64,000 nucleotides of DNA, taken from contig NZ_SLUI01000014.1 in assembly GCF_004339805.1 (NCBI RefSeq), positions 1 to 64,000 on the forward strand, in the 5' to 3' direction. Positions 51,929 through 60,852 of the stretch are shown here, piece by piece. Under the pieces are notes generated by a model. It made no database searches, was not told where the DNA came from, and worked only from the letters and a program-made list of their open reading frames with translations. The stretch comes from Anaerospora hongkongensis. Lineage in GTDB: Bacteria > Bacillota > Negativicutes > Sporomusales > DSM-15969. The position numbers and the translations under genes are program-made. Each line of letters begins with the position of its first letter. Position 1 is the first letter of the stretch.

Positions 51929-53149
51929 GTGTCCAATCTCTTTCATTATAAGGCTAGAGACCGGCTGGGGCACTCTTTAGCGGGAACGATTCAAGCGGAA
52001 AACGAAAATGCTGCCGCCGGGTATCTTCGCGGTAAAGGATATTATGTGACACAGCTTAAAGAGCAGCGCAAAGCGTTAATGGTGCCAAAATGGTGGCAGG
52101 ATCGTACTGCTGTTAGCGCTAAGGAGCTAGCTGTTTTATGCCGCCAGTTTGCAGCGATGATGAATGCCGGCGTAGCAATGCTTACCTGCTTGCGCATTTT
52201 AATAGAGCAAACCAGCCATGCTTCCTTGAAACGAGGTTTACAGAATGTATATATAAAAGTGCAGGAAGGCGCGCCATTATCCTCGGCCATGCAAAAGCAG
52301 CACCCGATATTTCCCAGTCTCATGACCAGCATGCTGGAAGCCGGTGAAGTAGGCGGTGTGCTGGATGTGATTTTAAACCGACTAGCAATGCATTACGAAA
52401 ATGAACACAGGCTCAATGAAAAAATAAAATCAGCTATGACATATCCGGCAGTGGTTATCAGCATGGCAATGTTGTCAATCGGCTTTATCCTTATATTCGT
52501 CATGCCTGCTTTTTCTCAGCTCTATCAAGAGATGAATATGGCAATGCCTTTGCCGACTCGTATGTTACTTACGATCGCGAACGGTATGGACAATCATGGA
52601 ACCAGCCTGCTGGTATCCCTGCTGCCGGCAGGTTGCGGCTTTGTGCTTTTTATGAAGTACGTTGATACACCGAAACTGACTGACAGAATACTCCTCAGTC
52701 TGCCGGTTTTCGGGATAATGAGAAAAAAAATAATGATTGCCCGTTTCAGCCGAACGCTGGGAACGCTGCTGCGGGGCGGTATTCCCTTGCTTGCTGCCTT
52801 AGCTGTTGTAGGAAAATCAATAGGCAGCAGCAGTATCCTATTCGCTCTGGCAAAGGCTCAGGCCAATGTCAAAGCGGGCAGGGGGCTGGCAGTTGCGCTC
52901 AAGCCGTTTCCTGTTTTTCCCCCGATGGTTATTCAGTTGGTAGCAATCGGCGAAGAGACAGGTGAGCTTGATACAATGCTGGAGAAAATTGCTGATTTTT
53001 ATGAGGCTGATGTAGAGGATATTATTGGGCGTTTGAGCAGTATACTGGAACCGCTGCTAATTGGAGTTTTGGGAGTAATTATCGGGTTGATGATTATTGC
53101 CGTTGTTCTGCCGATGGTTGAAGCGGTTAGTGCCGTAGGAAAGCAATAG
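51929..53149 (+). CDS. pilC: type IV pilus platform protein PilC
   Basis: From GTG 51929 (8 bases after AAGGAG) the 406-residue protein has two GspF domains with the motifs LCRQFAAMMNAGV and FSRTLGTLLRGGIPLLAAL, and three to four membrane helices. It is the inner membrane platform that the ATPases turn. GTG 51920 is a less likely start. The pilin gene follows after 10 bases. Confidence 0.93.
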   Translation: MSNLFHYKARDRLGHSLAGTIQAENENAAAGYLRGKGYYVTQLKEQRKALMVPKWWQDRTAVSAKELAVLCRQFAAMMNAGVAMLTCLRILIEQTSHASLKRGLQNVYIKVQEGAPLSSAMQKQHPIFPSLMTSMLEAGEVGGVLDVILNRLAMHYENEHRLNEKIKSAMTYPAVVISMAMLSIGFILIFVMPAFSQLYQEMNMAMPLPTRMLLTIANGMDNHGTSLLVSLLPAGCGFVLFMKYVDTPKLTDRILLSLPVFGIMRKKIMIARFSRTLGTLLRGGIPLLAALAVVGKSIGSSSILFALAKAQANVKAGRGLAVALKPFPVFPPMVIQLVAIGEETGELDTMLEKIADFYEADVEDIIGRLSSILEPLLIGVLGVIIGLMIIAVVLPMVEAVSAVGKQ

Positions 53150-53159
53150 AGAGGAGCGG

Positions 53160-53546
53160 ATGGATTTGAACGGGAAGGAAAAGGACCAAAAAGGGTTTAC
53201 TCTGGTGGAATTGATAGTGGTAATTGCTATTATTGGTATCTTATCAGCCGTGATCATTCCAAAATTCAGCCAAGCGATGAATGCTGCTAAAGATGTACGA
53301 CTTAAGGCTGATTTGCGTTCCGTTGACAGTGCAGTAATGCAGTACTATGCTGCAAAAGGCAGCTATCCCGAAACTGCAGCGGCATTTTCCGTTTATTTGA
53401 CGCCGTGGCCCAATGATGCAACCGGTGCTGCGCTTGTCTATGAGACAGCAGAAAATGGCTATATTGTAAAAGGAACCAGCCTTGACAATACGGGAGGAAC
53501 CACGAGCAGAAGGTCCCCGGGAAGCGTGGGATATGTGGTGTGGTAA
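53160..53546 (+). CDS. pilA: major type IV pilin/prepilin
   Basis: The 128-residue protein has a short charged leader ending KG, followed by FTLVELIVVIAIIGILSAV, the class III signal cleaved at G|F with Glu at +5. The rest is a small pilin head ending without a Cys pair. It is the probable major subunit. The ATG follows GAGAGGAG. Confidence 0.92.
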   Translation: MDLNGKEKDQKGFTLVELIVVIAIIGILSAVIIPKFSQAMNAAKDVRLKADLRSVDSAVMQYYAAKGSYPETAAAFSVYLTPWPNDATGAALVYETAENGYIVKGTSLDNTGGTTSRRSPGSVGYVVW

Positions 53547-53555
53547 TGACAGGCG

Positions 53556-54197
53556 ATGGAATTGCTGATTTTTCTTACCGGTTTTGTTTTAGGTGCTTTT
53601 TTGGATACGTGTATTCGCCGTATTCCACAGCAGCAAGCACTTCTTTGTAAACCGCTTCCTATCCGGTATCCTTTGGTAGAATTTCTGAGCGGGTTACTTT
53701 TTTTGAGCTGCTTTTGGAAGTTGGGCGTCAGCTTTGAATTGTTCCGTGCACTTATTTTTACAGCTTTTTTACTTGTGATTGCTTGGATTGACTACGAGCA
53801 CCAGCTGATATTCGATAAAGTACTTGTTTATATGACCGGAGCTGGTGCAGCTGTTAATTGGTTTATAGGAAGCGATGTTTGGGGAGAGTTGCTGGCTGCG
53901 AGTATCGCAGGAGGCGGACTATTGCTTGCCATTGTTATCATAAGTGATGGCAAAATGGGTTATGGAGATGTTAAATTTGCTGCCGCGCTTGGTCTTTGGC
54001 TGGGACTGCAGCAGACAATACTAACGCTGTTCTTAGCTTTTGTAGCAGGTGGTATCAGTGGTGTAATTTGCTTAACTTTTCACTTGAAAAGCCGTAAGGA
54101 TGCTATTCCTTTTGGCCCTTTTTTGGCTGCAAGTGCTTTGCTTGCCATGCTGTACGGCAAAGAACTGCTTGCTTGGTATTGGGAGTGTTTTTCATGA
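53556..54197 (+). CDS. pilD: prepilin peptidase PilD without the zinc-finger loop
   Basis: The 213-residue membrane protein has the aspartyl protease sites WIDYEHQLIFD and GYGDVKFAAALGLW. In standard PilD a loop with two CxxC pairs lies between the first helix and the RYPLVE segment; here about 11 residues (QQQALLCKPLP) replace it. The N-methylation domain may therefore be inactive. It cleaves prepilins at the membrane. The next gene overlaps its stop. Confidence 0.9.
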   Translation: MELLIFLTGFVLGAFLDTCIRRIPQQQALLCKPLPIRYPLVEFLSGLLFLSCFWKLGVSFELFRALIFTAFLLVIAWIDYEHQLIFDKVLVYMTGAGAAVNWFIGSDVWGELLAASIAGGGLLLAIVIISDGKMGYGDVKFAAALGLWLGLQQTILTLFLAFVAGGISGVICLTFHLKSRKDAIPFGPFLAASALLAMLYGKELLAWYWECFS

Positions 54198-54643
54198 TGC
54201 GAAATGCAAAGCATCGGGGTTTTACAATTCTTGAGCTCATAATAGTTGTGGCGGTTATCTCCATTGCCGCAGCGTTAGCTGTACCGAAGCTGGGTGATTG
54301 GACGGCTGAGCAGGATTTAAATAATACCGCCCGTGAGCTGGCCGCTGATTTACGCTTGTTGCAGCAGCTTTCCATTAACAGTGCAGGGCCTACACCGGAA
54401 CTCTACCTTAGAATTGCTAGTCCCTATGGGTATATAACGACGGTAAATACCAAAGCAATCCAGCCGAAGCGTACTTTTCCTGCTACTGTCAAGCTCAGCG
54501 GTGCTGCGACCACAGTTAGTTTTACAATTAACGGCATCCCCAAGCAGGGAACCGACATGACAATTGTTTTAGCCCGGACAGACGGTAAAGGAACAAAGCG
54601 GATTATTGTCCAGGCTCAAACCGGGCGAATTCGTATTGAATAA
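54194..54643 (+). CDS. minor prepilin (GspH/FimT-like)
   Basis: From the ATG at 54194 the 149-residue protein has a prepilin leader ending HRG|FTILELIIVVAVISI, with Glu+5, and a GspH-like body. It is probably a tip or initiation pseudopilin. It overlaps pilD by 4 bases, and GGGAGTG lies upstream. Confidence 0.88.
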   Translation: MMRNAKHRGFTILELIIVVAVISIAAALAVPKLGDWTAEQDLNNTARELAADLRLLQQLSINSAGPTPELYLRIASPYGYITTVNTKAIQPKRTFPATVKLSGAATTVSFTINGIPKQGTDMTIVLARTDGKGTKRIIVQAQTGRIRIE

Positions 54644-54662
54644 AGGAGACGGGCTGGAGGCT

Positions 54663-55085
54663 ATGAAAAATCAACAGGGCTTTTTGCTGATTGAAGTGCT
54701 GGTAGCGGCTGTTATTATTGCCGTTGCGGTAACGGCCGCTGCCGGCCTGATGATCCGGTCGGTAAAGGGTAACAGCAGCGCGGCAAGATTCACTGTTGCT
54801 GCGAGCCTGGCCCAAAAGCAGATAGAGTACCTTAAAAGCAGTCGAACAACTGCGGAATGGACGGAGCTGGCAATACCTGAGGCCGGTGAAGTGGAGCTGG
54901 ATACTGCGTGGTTGTGTGAAGCAAGCCGGACCGTAATATTGAACCACACAACCTATACGCTGACCAGCCTGGCAAGTAAATGCGCGGAGGACAGTGCTGA
55001 TTTGGTTCAGGTAAGAGTGGTTGTGGCATGGGGCGGTCAAGCGGGTGAAAGCCTTGATATGACGACGTTCTTTTCCCGGTATTGA
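54663..55085 (+). CDS. minor prepilin (PilV/GspI-like)
   Basis: From the ATG at 54663 (after GGAGG) the 140-residue protein starts MKNQQG|FLLIEVLVAAVIIA, a prepilin signal, with a short body. It resembles PilV/GspI minor pilins. An upstream in-frame ATG at 54606 would put the signal internal and is unlikely. Confidence 0.85.
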   Translation: MKNQQGFLLIEVLVAAVIIAVAVTAAAGLMIRSVKGNSSAARFTVAASLAQKQIEYLKSSRTTAEWTELAIPEAGEVELDTAWLCEASRTVILNHTTYTLTSLASKCAEDSADLVQVRVVVAWGGQAGESLDMTTFFSRY

Positions 55086-55114
55086 GTGCCCGATTGCCTT
55101 CAGGAGGAAGAACC

Positions 55115-55633
55115 ATGAGGAAAGATGCCAGCGGACAGACGGGATTTACCTTGCTTGAAGTGTTGATCTGCCTAACCATCACGGCAGTGCTTCTCGCCGC
55201 AATGATACCATTGTTTGCAACCTCACTTGCTTTATGGCGCACAAGCGGCAGCCAGAGCGAGGTGCAGCAAACGGCCCGGTTTGCTGTGGATAGTATGGTA
55301 CGGGATTTAAAATACGGCAGCGATATTCGCAAGGTAGATGATAATGAAATTTCCTTTATCGATGTCCTAGGACGCCGGAGTGGCTATCGACTAAGTACAA
55401 GCAGCCATATTCTGTATAATCTGCTTAGTAATGATACGCCTCAGCCTGTTACGGGATCAAATATACAGACGGCTGTAAATGTATTGGTATACGGAGATTA
55501 CGGATCGGCAAAAGCCTTGTTTCACGTACAGGAGCAAACGGTCTATCTTTATCTTACGGCTGTTGACACTGTTACCGGGCAGAGCTTCACAGTACATACG
55601 GCAGTAGGCCGTATTGCCAGTTACCTGAGGTAA
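55115..55633 (+). CDS. minor prepilin (PilW/GspJ-like)
   Basis: From the ATG at 55115 (after CAGGAGGAAG) the 172-residue protein has a leader ending QTG|FTLLEVLICLTITAVL and a GspJ/PilW-like body. It probably works with the other minor pilins in priming assembly. Confidence 0.87.
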   Translation: MRKDASGQTGFTLLEVLICLTITAVLLAAMIPLFATSLALWRTSGSQSEVQQTARFAVDSMVRDLKYGSDIRKVDDNEISFIDVLGRRSGYRLSTSSHILYNLLSNDTPQPVTGSNIQTAVNVLVYGDYGSAKALFHVQEQTVYLYLTAVDTVTGQSFTVHTAVGRIASYLR

Positions 55634-55650
55634 CGAGGGAGGGGGGCAAT

Positions 55651-56637
55651 ATGTCTGCTATTACCGTAAAAAACAGAGGCAGCGCCGGAATTACCGCTCT
55701 GATTATGATGCTGATCTTGTTAAGTGCCGGGATGGCTGCTATTACCTTAAGCTCTACAGAAAGCACGATTGCCAGCGGATATCGTGACGGCATAGCTTCC
55801 CAATATCTGGCTGAAGCGGGTGCATTATGGGCTCTTACCCAGCTAAAGAAGGAAAATAGGGAAGTCATCACTAACATACAAACTACAGGTGAATATAAAG
55901 GCAGTTCTCTAACAAATAAAAACAGCAGTGCTACGAAAGGGACATACCAGGTGAGCATTGCGAATCCTGACCATCCGCAGGATAAGGGCAGCCGCATAAT
56001 TACAGCAGTTGGTACCGTTTCCGGCAGTAAGGCTGCCCGGACAGTAGGGTTGTTAGTCAATGGGGTGAGGACTAACGGCGGCATCTATGAGAATGCAGTT
56101 TATTCTGGTAATGAAATCGCAATCGGTGAGGAAGGAGTCATCGGAGGTAATGCTGCCGCAGCAGGCAATATTCGTGGCAGCCAACGGGTAACCGGCAGCT
56201 GCAAGCCAAATAATAAAGAACAAATGCCTGCCTTTGGATTTATTGATTATAAGCGTAACCCGCAACTAGTTGCTTGTATCCTTAAGGAACAAAGGGTTAT
56301 CTTGCGTACTGCAGTTCACTACGTTGATCAAGACTTTGAGGTAGGCGGGTTGATTCATAATATTACCGGTGAGAACGTAACCATTTTTGTGAAAGGAAAT
56401 GTTATCATTAATGATGGGGCTGAGTGGAAAGGTCTTATCACCATTGTGGCCGGTGGCGCAGTAACGGTTAAGCAGCAGGCAAGCGCCGATCTTATCCTTA
56501 TTGCATTTGGTGATAGTGCGTCGGTAGTACAAGAGAAGGCGGTAGTAAACGGCAGCATTATCGCAAAAGGGGCCGTGTTGATAAATGGCACGGTAAGGCG
56601 TGGGTTGCAGGTGGCAGCCTGGAAAAATCACAAATAA
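55651..56637 (+). CDS. PilX-like pilus protein with repetitive beta-rich C-terminus
   Basis: The 328-residue protein begins with a PilX/GspK-like helix (AGITALIMMLILLSAGMAAITLSS) after a short leader, and has the PilX family YLAEAGALWA segment. The C-terminal half has short repeated strands such as GNVIINDGAEW and VVNGSIIAKGAVLING, like a small beta-helix. It is fourth in the pseudopilin run. The leader lacks the usual Gly-Phe site, so processing is uncertain. Confidence 0.8.
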   Translation: MSAITVKNRGSAGITALIMMLILLSAGMAAITLSSTESTIASGYRDGIASQYLAEAGALWALTQLKKENREVITNIQTTGEYKGSSLTNKNSSATKGTYQVSIANPDHPQDKGSRIITAVGTVSGSKAARTVGLLVNGVRTNGGIYENAVYSGNEIAIGEEGVIGGNAAAAGNIRGSQRVTGSCKPNNKEQMPAFGFIDYKRNPQLVACILKEQRVILRTAVHYVDQDFEVGGLIHNITGENVTIFVKGNVIINDGAEWKGLITIVAGGAVTVKQQASADLILIAFGDSASVVQEKAVVNGSIIAKGAVLINGTVRRGLQVAAWKNHK

Positions 56638-56655
56638 TCCGAGGAGGATTTCATT

Positions 56656-56934
56656 ATGGAAGTAAAGAACTATATGGAAAGTCTTGTATGGCAGCAAGTA
56701 GATGAAATCATAGATGCACACAGCAGTGTTTGCAAATGCGAAAAGTGTCGTTATGATATTATCGCTTTAGCGCTCAATTTTCTTCCGCCACGCTACGTTG
56801 CAACAGAGAAGGGGCAAACCTACACGCGGATTAAAGCGCTGGAGCAGCAATTCAATATTGATATTCTCACTGCAATCTCTAATGCCATCAAAATCGTTAA
56901 CAGCCAGCCGCATCATACCGAAGAGAACCCGTAA
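56656..56934 (+). CDS. ComFB-family cyclic-dinucleotide receptor-like protein
   Basis: The 92-residue protein matches the ComFB family: LVWQQVDEIID, a Cys cluster CKCEKC (Cys 26, 28, 31) and the LPPRYVATEKG segment. ComFB proteins have been described as receptors of c-di-GMP and, in some cases, c-di-AMP. It sits between pilX-like and pilM in the pilus operon. That placement suggests second-messenger control of pilus activity; the ligand here is not shown. Confidence 0.88.
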   Translation: MEVKNYMESLVWQQVDEIIDAHSSVCKCEKCRYDIIALALNFLPPRYVATEKGQTYTRIKALEQQFNIDILTAISNAIKIVNSQPHHTEENP

Positions 56935-56939
56935 TCAGT

Positions 56940-57932
56940 ATGCTTAGCAAGTTACAAAGCCTGATTCGCAGACGGCAAAGTAACGCAATAGGCCTTGATA
57001 TAGGAACTGAAAATGTAAAACTCGCAGAAGTAAACTTCGAGCGGGGCCGGCCGCGCCTTTTGACAGCCGGGCTCCAGCCTATACCGGATGGCTTGGTGGA
57101 AGATGGCCGGATTGCAGATGACAGTGAGTTTCAGGCATTGCTGCGCCGGTTATTATCCTGCAGCGGAGCAGTGTCACGAAATGCAATACTGGCTCTGGGC
57201 GGCAGGGCCGTTTTCGCGAGGGAAGTTTTATTTCCGGTCATGAGTGATTCCGAGCTGCGGGAAGCAGTTAAATGGGATATGGAAAAATATGTTCCCTATG
57301 ATCCGGGCAGCTTTTATTATGATTTTGCCGTTGCCGGTATAACAGAATCAAAACTGGAAATGAGGGTATTGATTACTGCCGTACCGAAACGGATTATTCA
57401 GACTGTGGCTGCTCTTGTGAAGGCAGTTGGATTCAAACCTTTTGCGATCGATATAGAACCATTAGCGTTGTATCGTACTTTGGAAGGCGCTCACAATTCG
57501 GCAGTGCTTGATATAGGCGGTACGGTTAGTCAAATCATTGTTTTTCGTCAAAGCAGTCCCGCGGTAATGCGAACTATCGAAATAGGTGGCAGAAGCTTTG
57601 CCGGAACGGATCTGCCGGAGCGCCCGTCTGTTACACCAAACCAATTGGAACAGGTAGTAGGGGAATTAATCAGGGAAACGCAGCACACGATTGAAGCTTA
57701 TTGTGCACACGAGAAGGAGGGCGTGGTCAACAGCCTTTTTTTGACCGGCGGTGCAGCCAGCCTGAAACACCTGCCATGTTATTTTGCCGCCCGGATGGAC
57801 ATGCCCGTGCTGCAGCATCAGCCGATGCAGCGGCTGGAAACGGCAGAGTCTTTAGACAAGGACTATATTACCCGTCTCGCTCCACAGCTTGCTGTTGCTA
57901 TTGGTCTGGCTTTGCGAGGAGGCTGCAGCTGA
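56940..57932 (+). CDS. pilM: pilus assembly protein PilM
   Basis: The 330-residue protein is an actin-like PilM with IGLDIGTENVKLAEV, then KWDMEKYVPYD, AVLDIGGTVSQIIV and TGGAASLKHLP. It binds the PilN tail in the cytoplasm. The gene follows comFB closely and overlaps pilN by three bases. Confidence 0.93.
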   Translation: MLSKLQSLIRRRQSNAIGLDIGTENVKLAEVNFERGRPRLLTAGLQPIPDGLVEDGRIADDSEFQALLRRLLSCSGAVSRNAILALGGRAVFAREVLFPVMSDSELREAVKWDMEKYVPYDPGSFYYDFAVAGITESKLEMRVLITAVPKRIIQTVAALVKAVGFKPFAIDIEPLALYRTLEGAHNSAVLDIGGTVSQIIVFRQSSPAVMRTIEIGGRSFAGTDLPERPSVTPNQLEQVVGELIRETQHTIEAYCAHEKEGVVNSLFLTGGAASLKHLPCYFAARMDMPVLQHQPMQRLETAESLDKDYITRLAPQLAVAIGLALRGGCS

Positions 57933-58459
57933 TGCAAATCAATTTGCTTCCAGTCAATGAGCGGGTGTCCCGTTTTTCCTTAAGCGGCATTATAAGTATC
58001 AGCAGTTGCTTTCTTCTGTTGCTAGCAGCCGTGCTGTACGGCTACGGAGTGTATACGGAGCTTATGCTGGAGAGGGAGCTGCAGCAAGCACGCAACCAAT
58101 ATGATCTGCTGAGGCCAACACAGCAAAATATGCTTATGGCCGCTCAAAAACAGCGAGTAATTGCTGCCAAATATTCCATTCTGACCACCTTGACCCCGCA
58201 CCGGAAGTCCTGGCATGCCGTACTGGCCCGCTTAGGAACGGTTAGCCCGGAACAAGTTTGGCTGACCGATGTGTCGCAAGGCCATGAAAATCTGCTGCGC
58301 ATGAAAGGCGGGGCAGCTGCTTATCCCGATGTGGCAGCTTTTATGGATAGACTGGCAAGGGATAGTTTTTTTGCCGAGCCTGCATTGATAAAGGCTGAGC
58401 AGGATACCGAGATGGCTGCCGTCCGATTCGAATTGTCCGTCAAGATCAAGGGGAGGTAA
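57932..58459 (+). CDS. pilN: pilus assembly protein PilN
   Basis: From the ATG at 57932 the 175-residue protein starts MQINLLP, the PilM-binding motif INLLP, followed by one membrane helix (about 20-42) and a periplasmic part. The start overlaps the pilM stop (TGATG). It forms the inner alignment complex with PilO. Confidence 0.92.
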   Translation: MQINLLPVNERVSRFSLSGIISISSCFLLLLAAVLYGYGVYTELMLERELQQARNQYDLLRPTQQNMLMAAQKQRVIAAKYSILTTLTPHRKSWHAVLARLGTVSPEQVWLTDVSQGHENLLRMKGGAAAYPDVAAFMDRLARDSFFAEPALIKAEQDTEMAAVRFELSVKIKGR

Positions 58460-58460
58460 A

Positions 58461-59027
58461 ATGGCTGTTGCAGGATTGCTGGAACGACATAAGGTGCTAG
58501 TCGGAAGCAGTGTTTGTTTATTGGTTTTTTACCTGCTTATTGCAGTTTTCTGGATACCTCAGCAAGAGAAGATAATGGCATTACGAACAGAGCTGTCCAA
58601 TGTTCGGCAGGCTGTTTTAGCAGTTGAAAGCCATGGAATTGCCCACCCTGACGGGAAACAGTATTTGGCTGAGCTGGATAAGCAGCTGCTGCTTGTCGAT
58701 CAACTGCTGCCCGATAAAGCAGATATCGGGACTTTTATAGTAGAGACTGAAAAAAATGCCAGAATTAGCGGCGTACAAATCATTGAGATCATTCCCAATC
58801 AGTTGAATCAGAAAACTGAGTATCATGAGATATCTGTTACTATGACAATCAAAGGAAGTTACTTTCAGATGCTGGATTTTTTCCACCGTCTGGAAGGAAT
58901 GCAGCGTTTTAGTTCTGTAACAGCTGTTGCCGTTCAGGCTAAATCAGGTCTGATAGAAGGTAAAATAACCATACAGGTTTATGCCTATGGACTTGCATCT
59001 GTTGCTGCTCCCGGTGTACAAAGGTAA
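58461..59027 (+). CDS. pilO: pilus assembly protein PilO
   Basis: The 188-residue protein has one membrane helix near residues 11-31 and a coiled-coil plus ferredoxin-like periplasmic domain (ISVTMTIKGSYFQMLDFFHRLE), as in PilO. It begins 2 bases after pilN. No pilP or pilQ follows; aroK is next. Confidence 0.9.
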   Translation: MAVAGLLERHKVLVGSSVCLLVFYLLIAVFWIPQQEKIMALRTELSNVRQAVLAVESHGIAHPDGKQYLAELDKQLLLVDQLLPDKADIGTFIVETEKNARISGVQIIEIIPNQLNQKTEYHEISVTMTIKGSYFQMLDFFHRLEGMQRFSSVTAVAVQAKSGLIEGKITIQVYAYGLASVAAPGVQR

Positions 59028-59059
59028 CAAACTATGAGCAGCAGTATAGAGGTGAGGCA

Positions 59060-59590
59060 GTGAAAAACGTTGTATTAATTGGATTTATGGGAACAGGAAA
59101 AACCAGTACCGGCAGGCTGTTGGCCAGTCGCCTCGGTCGTCCTTTTGTCGATATTGACCGCAAATTTGAGCTGGAATGCAATATGTCAGTAGCCGAATAT
59201 TTCAAACTGCACGGAGAAACGGCCTTCCGTCAAAAAGAAAAAGCGATTATCGCCAAGGTCGCCCGTTACAGTTACAGCGTAATTGCAACAGGCGGTGGTT
59301 CTGTTCTGGACCCGGATAATTTTAATAAACTCAAAGCAAATGGCATAATCGTTTCGCTGACTGCTTCTGTGGATACGATCGTTGAACGAACCGGCAGGCG
59401 GAAAGGTACCCGTCCTTTGCTGGACTGTGAAAACCCACGGGAAATAGTAGCTGTTCTACTAGAGCAGCGGGTCAGCATATACCAAAAGGCGGATTTTATT
59501 ATTGATACAAGCATTTTATCGCCTCATCAGGTAGCAGAACGGATCATCAGCTTTCTTCGGCAGAGCGGTTATTTAAAAGGGAAAAGTTAA
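59060..59590 (+). CDS. aroK: shikimate kinase
   Basis: The 176-residue protein has Walker A GFMGTGKTSTG (residues 8-18), the substrate motif DIDRKFE, GETAFRQKE and the ATGGGSVL motif, plus RKGTRPLL. It phosphorylates shikimate for chorismate synthesis. The start is GTG at 59060, after GAGGTGAGG. It ends the pilus cluster, as in several Clostridia. Confidence 0.95.
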   Translation: MKNVVLIGFMGTGKTSTGRLLASRLGRPFVDIDRKFELECNMSVAEYFKLHGETAFRQKEKAIIAKVARYSYSVIATGGGSVLDPDNFNKLKANGIIVSLTASVDTIVERTGRRKGTRPLLDCENPREIVAVLLEQRVSIYQKADFIIDTSILSPHQVAERIISFLRQSGYLKGKS

Positions 59591-59609
59591 TGAAATAGCA
59601 ACAAAGCAG

Positions 59610-59637
59610 GACTTGGCGTGCGCTAAGTCTTTTTTGA
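59610..59637 (+). terminator. terminator after aroK
   Basis: GACTTGGCG and CGCTAAGTC pair (one mismatch), followed by TTTTTT. Confidence 0.8.
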
Positions 59638-59724
59638 TTGCTAAAATTTCGGCACAGGCAGGATAGTCAAACGGCCAGTCGAATACTTACCGGATAATGG
59701 TATTCTAGCTGGAGGATGAGCAGA

Positions 59725-60852
59725 TTGGCACTTAAGAACAATAGAATAGTACTTGGAGCAATAGTTGTAGTTCTCGTCTTGATGGTAACGGTCGGCTATC
59801 GAATTTACGCAAACTTGGCTGCCAATAAAGAGCGTGCAGACAAGGCCACACAGGGGCGGGCCGTGGCAGTTGAAACTGCTGCCGTTTCGCGCAGGGATAT
59901 TATACCTACGGTAACTTTTTCGGCTAATCTCGAGCCGGTATGGAGTGCGGAAATATCATCGAAGGTAGATGGACGTATTGACCGCCTGACCGTGGAAGAA
60001 GGCGATGCGGTAAGGGCTGGTGACATCATTGCCACCCTTGATACAAATGAGCTGGCAGCACAAGTTATTCAGGCCGAAGGAAATTTATTAACGGCCCAGG
60101 CGGGCTTAGAGCAGGCAGAGCTGGATCTTCGGCGCAATGATGCGCTGGCCAAACAGGGGGCTGTTTCCTTGCAAACGCTTGATACGATGCGCATTAAGCG
60201 GGATTTAGCACAGGGGCAGCTTCGGGCGGCTGAAGGCAATATGTCTTTGCTGACGGCGCGGCTGGAAAATGCCAATATTTTAGCTCCCAGGAACGGAACT
60301 ATTATGAAACGTCAAGTGCAGTCCGGCTATTATACGAAAAGCGGAGCTGCCATAGTAACGCTTGCCGATACAAGTTCTCTGTTAGCCAAAGCTATAGTTG
60401 GTGAAGCCCAGCTGCAAGATATTGTGCTTGGTACAACGGTGAAAGTTTTTGTCAATGCGTTGGGAAATAGAGAGTTTTCCGGAACCATTACCCGCTTGTC
60501 GCCGGCGGCGGAGGCACCTTCCCGCACCTTTACGGCTGAAATTACCATACCGAATCCGCAGGGAGATTTGAAGCCAGGCATCTTTGCTAATGTAGCGACA
60601 CCGGTTCAGGCTAGAAAAAATGTAATTGCCGTGCCGGAAAGTGCTCTTGTTATGAAGGAAGATCAGAAGACGGTATTCGTGGTAAACGCACAGGGCATAG
60701 CACAGCAAACGGTATTAAAGCTGGGATATGTCGGAGAAGGATATGCTGAGGTGCTGTCGGGTTTACAAGAAGGCGATATCATTGTTACTGCCGGGCACAA
60801 TAAAGTAAAAGATGGCTCAGTCATTGCCGGCGCCAAGGCTGGTACCAAATAA
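59725..60852 (+). CDS. RND efflux membrane fusion protein
   Basis: The protein (about 375 residues) has one N-terminal membrane helix, then the adaptor layout: lipoyl half (ISSKVDGRIDRLTVEEGDAV), helical hairpin, second lipoyl half (ILAPRNGTIMKR) and beta-barrel. It joins an RND pump to an outer-membrane channel. I favour TTG 59725, 9 bases after GGAGG; the ATG at 59716 touches that site. The pump gene starts at its stop codon. No TolC gene is in the window. Confidence 0.92.
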   Translation: MALKNNRIVLGAIVVVLVLMVTVGYRIYANLAANKERADKATQGRAVAVETAAVSRRDIIPTVTFSANLEPVWSAEISSKVDGRIDRLTVEEGDAVRAGDIIATLDTNELAAQVIQAEGNLLTAQAGLEQAELDLRRNDALAKQGAVSLQTLDTMRIKRDLAQGQLRAAEGNMSLLTARLENANILAPRNGTIMKRQVQSGYYTKSGAAIVTLADTSSLLAKAIVGEAQLQDIVLGTTVKVFVNALGNREFSGTITRLSPAAEAPSRTFTAEITIPNPQGDLKPGIFANVATPVQARKNVIAVPESALVMKEDQKTVFVVNAQGIAQQTVLKLGYVGEGYAEVLSGLQEGDIIVTAGHNKVKDGSVIAGAKAGTK

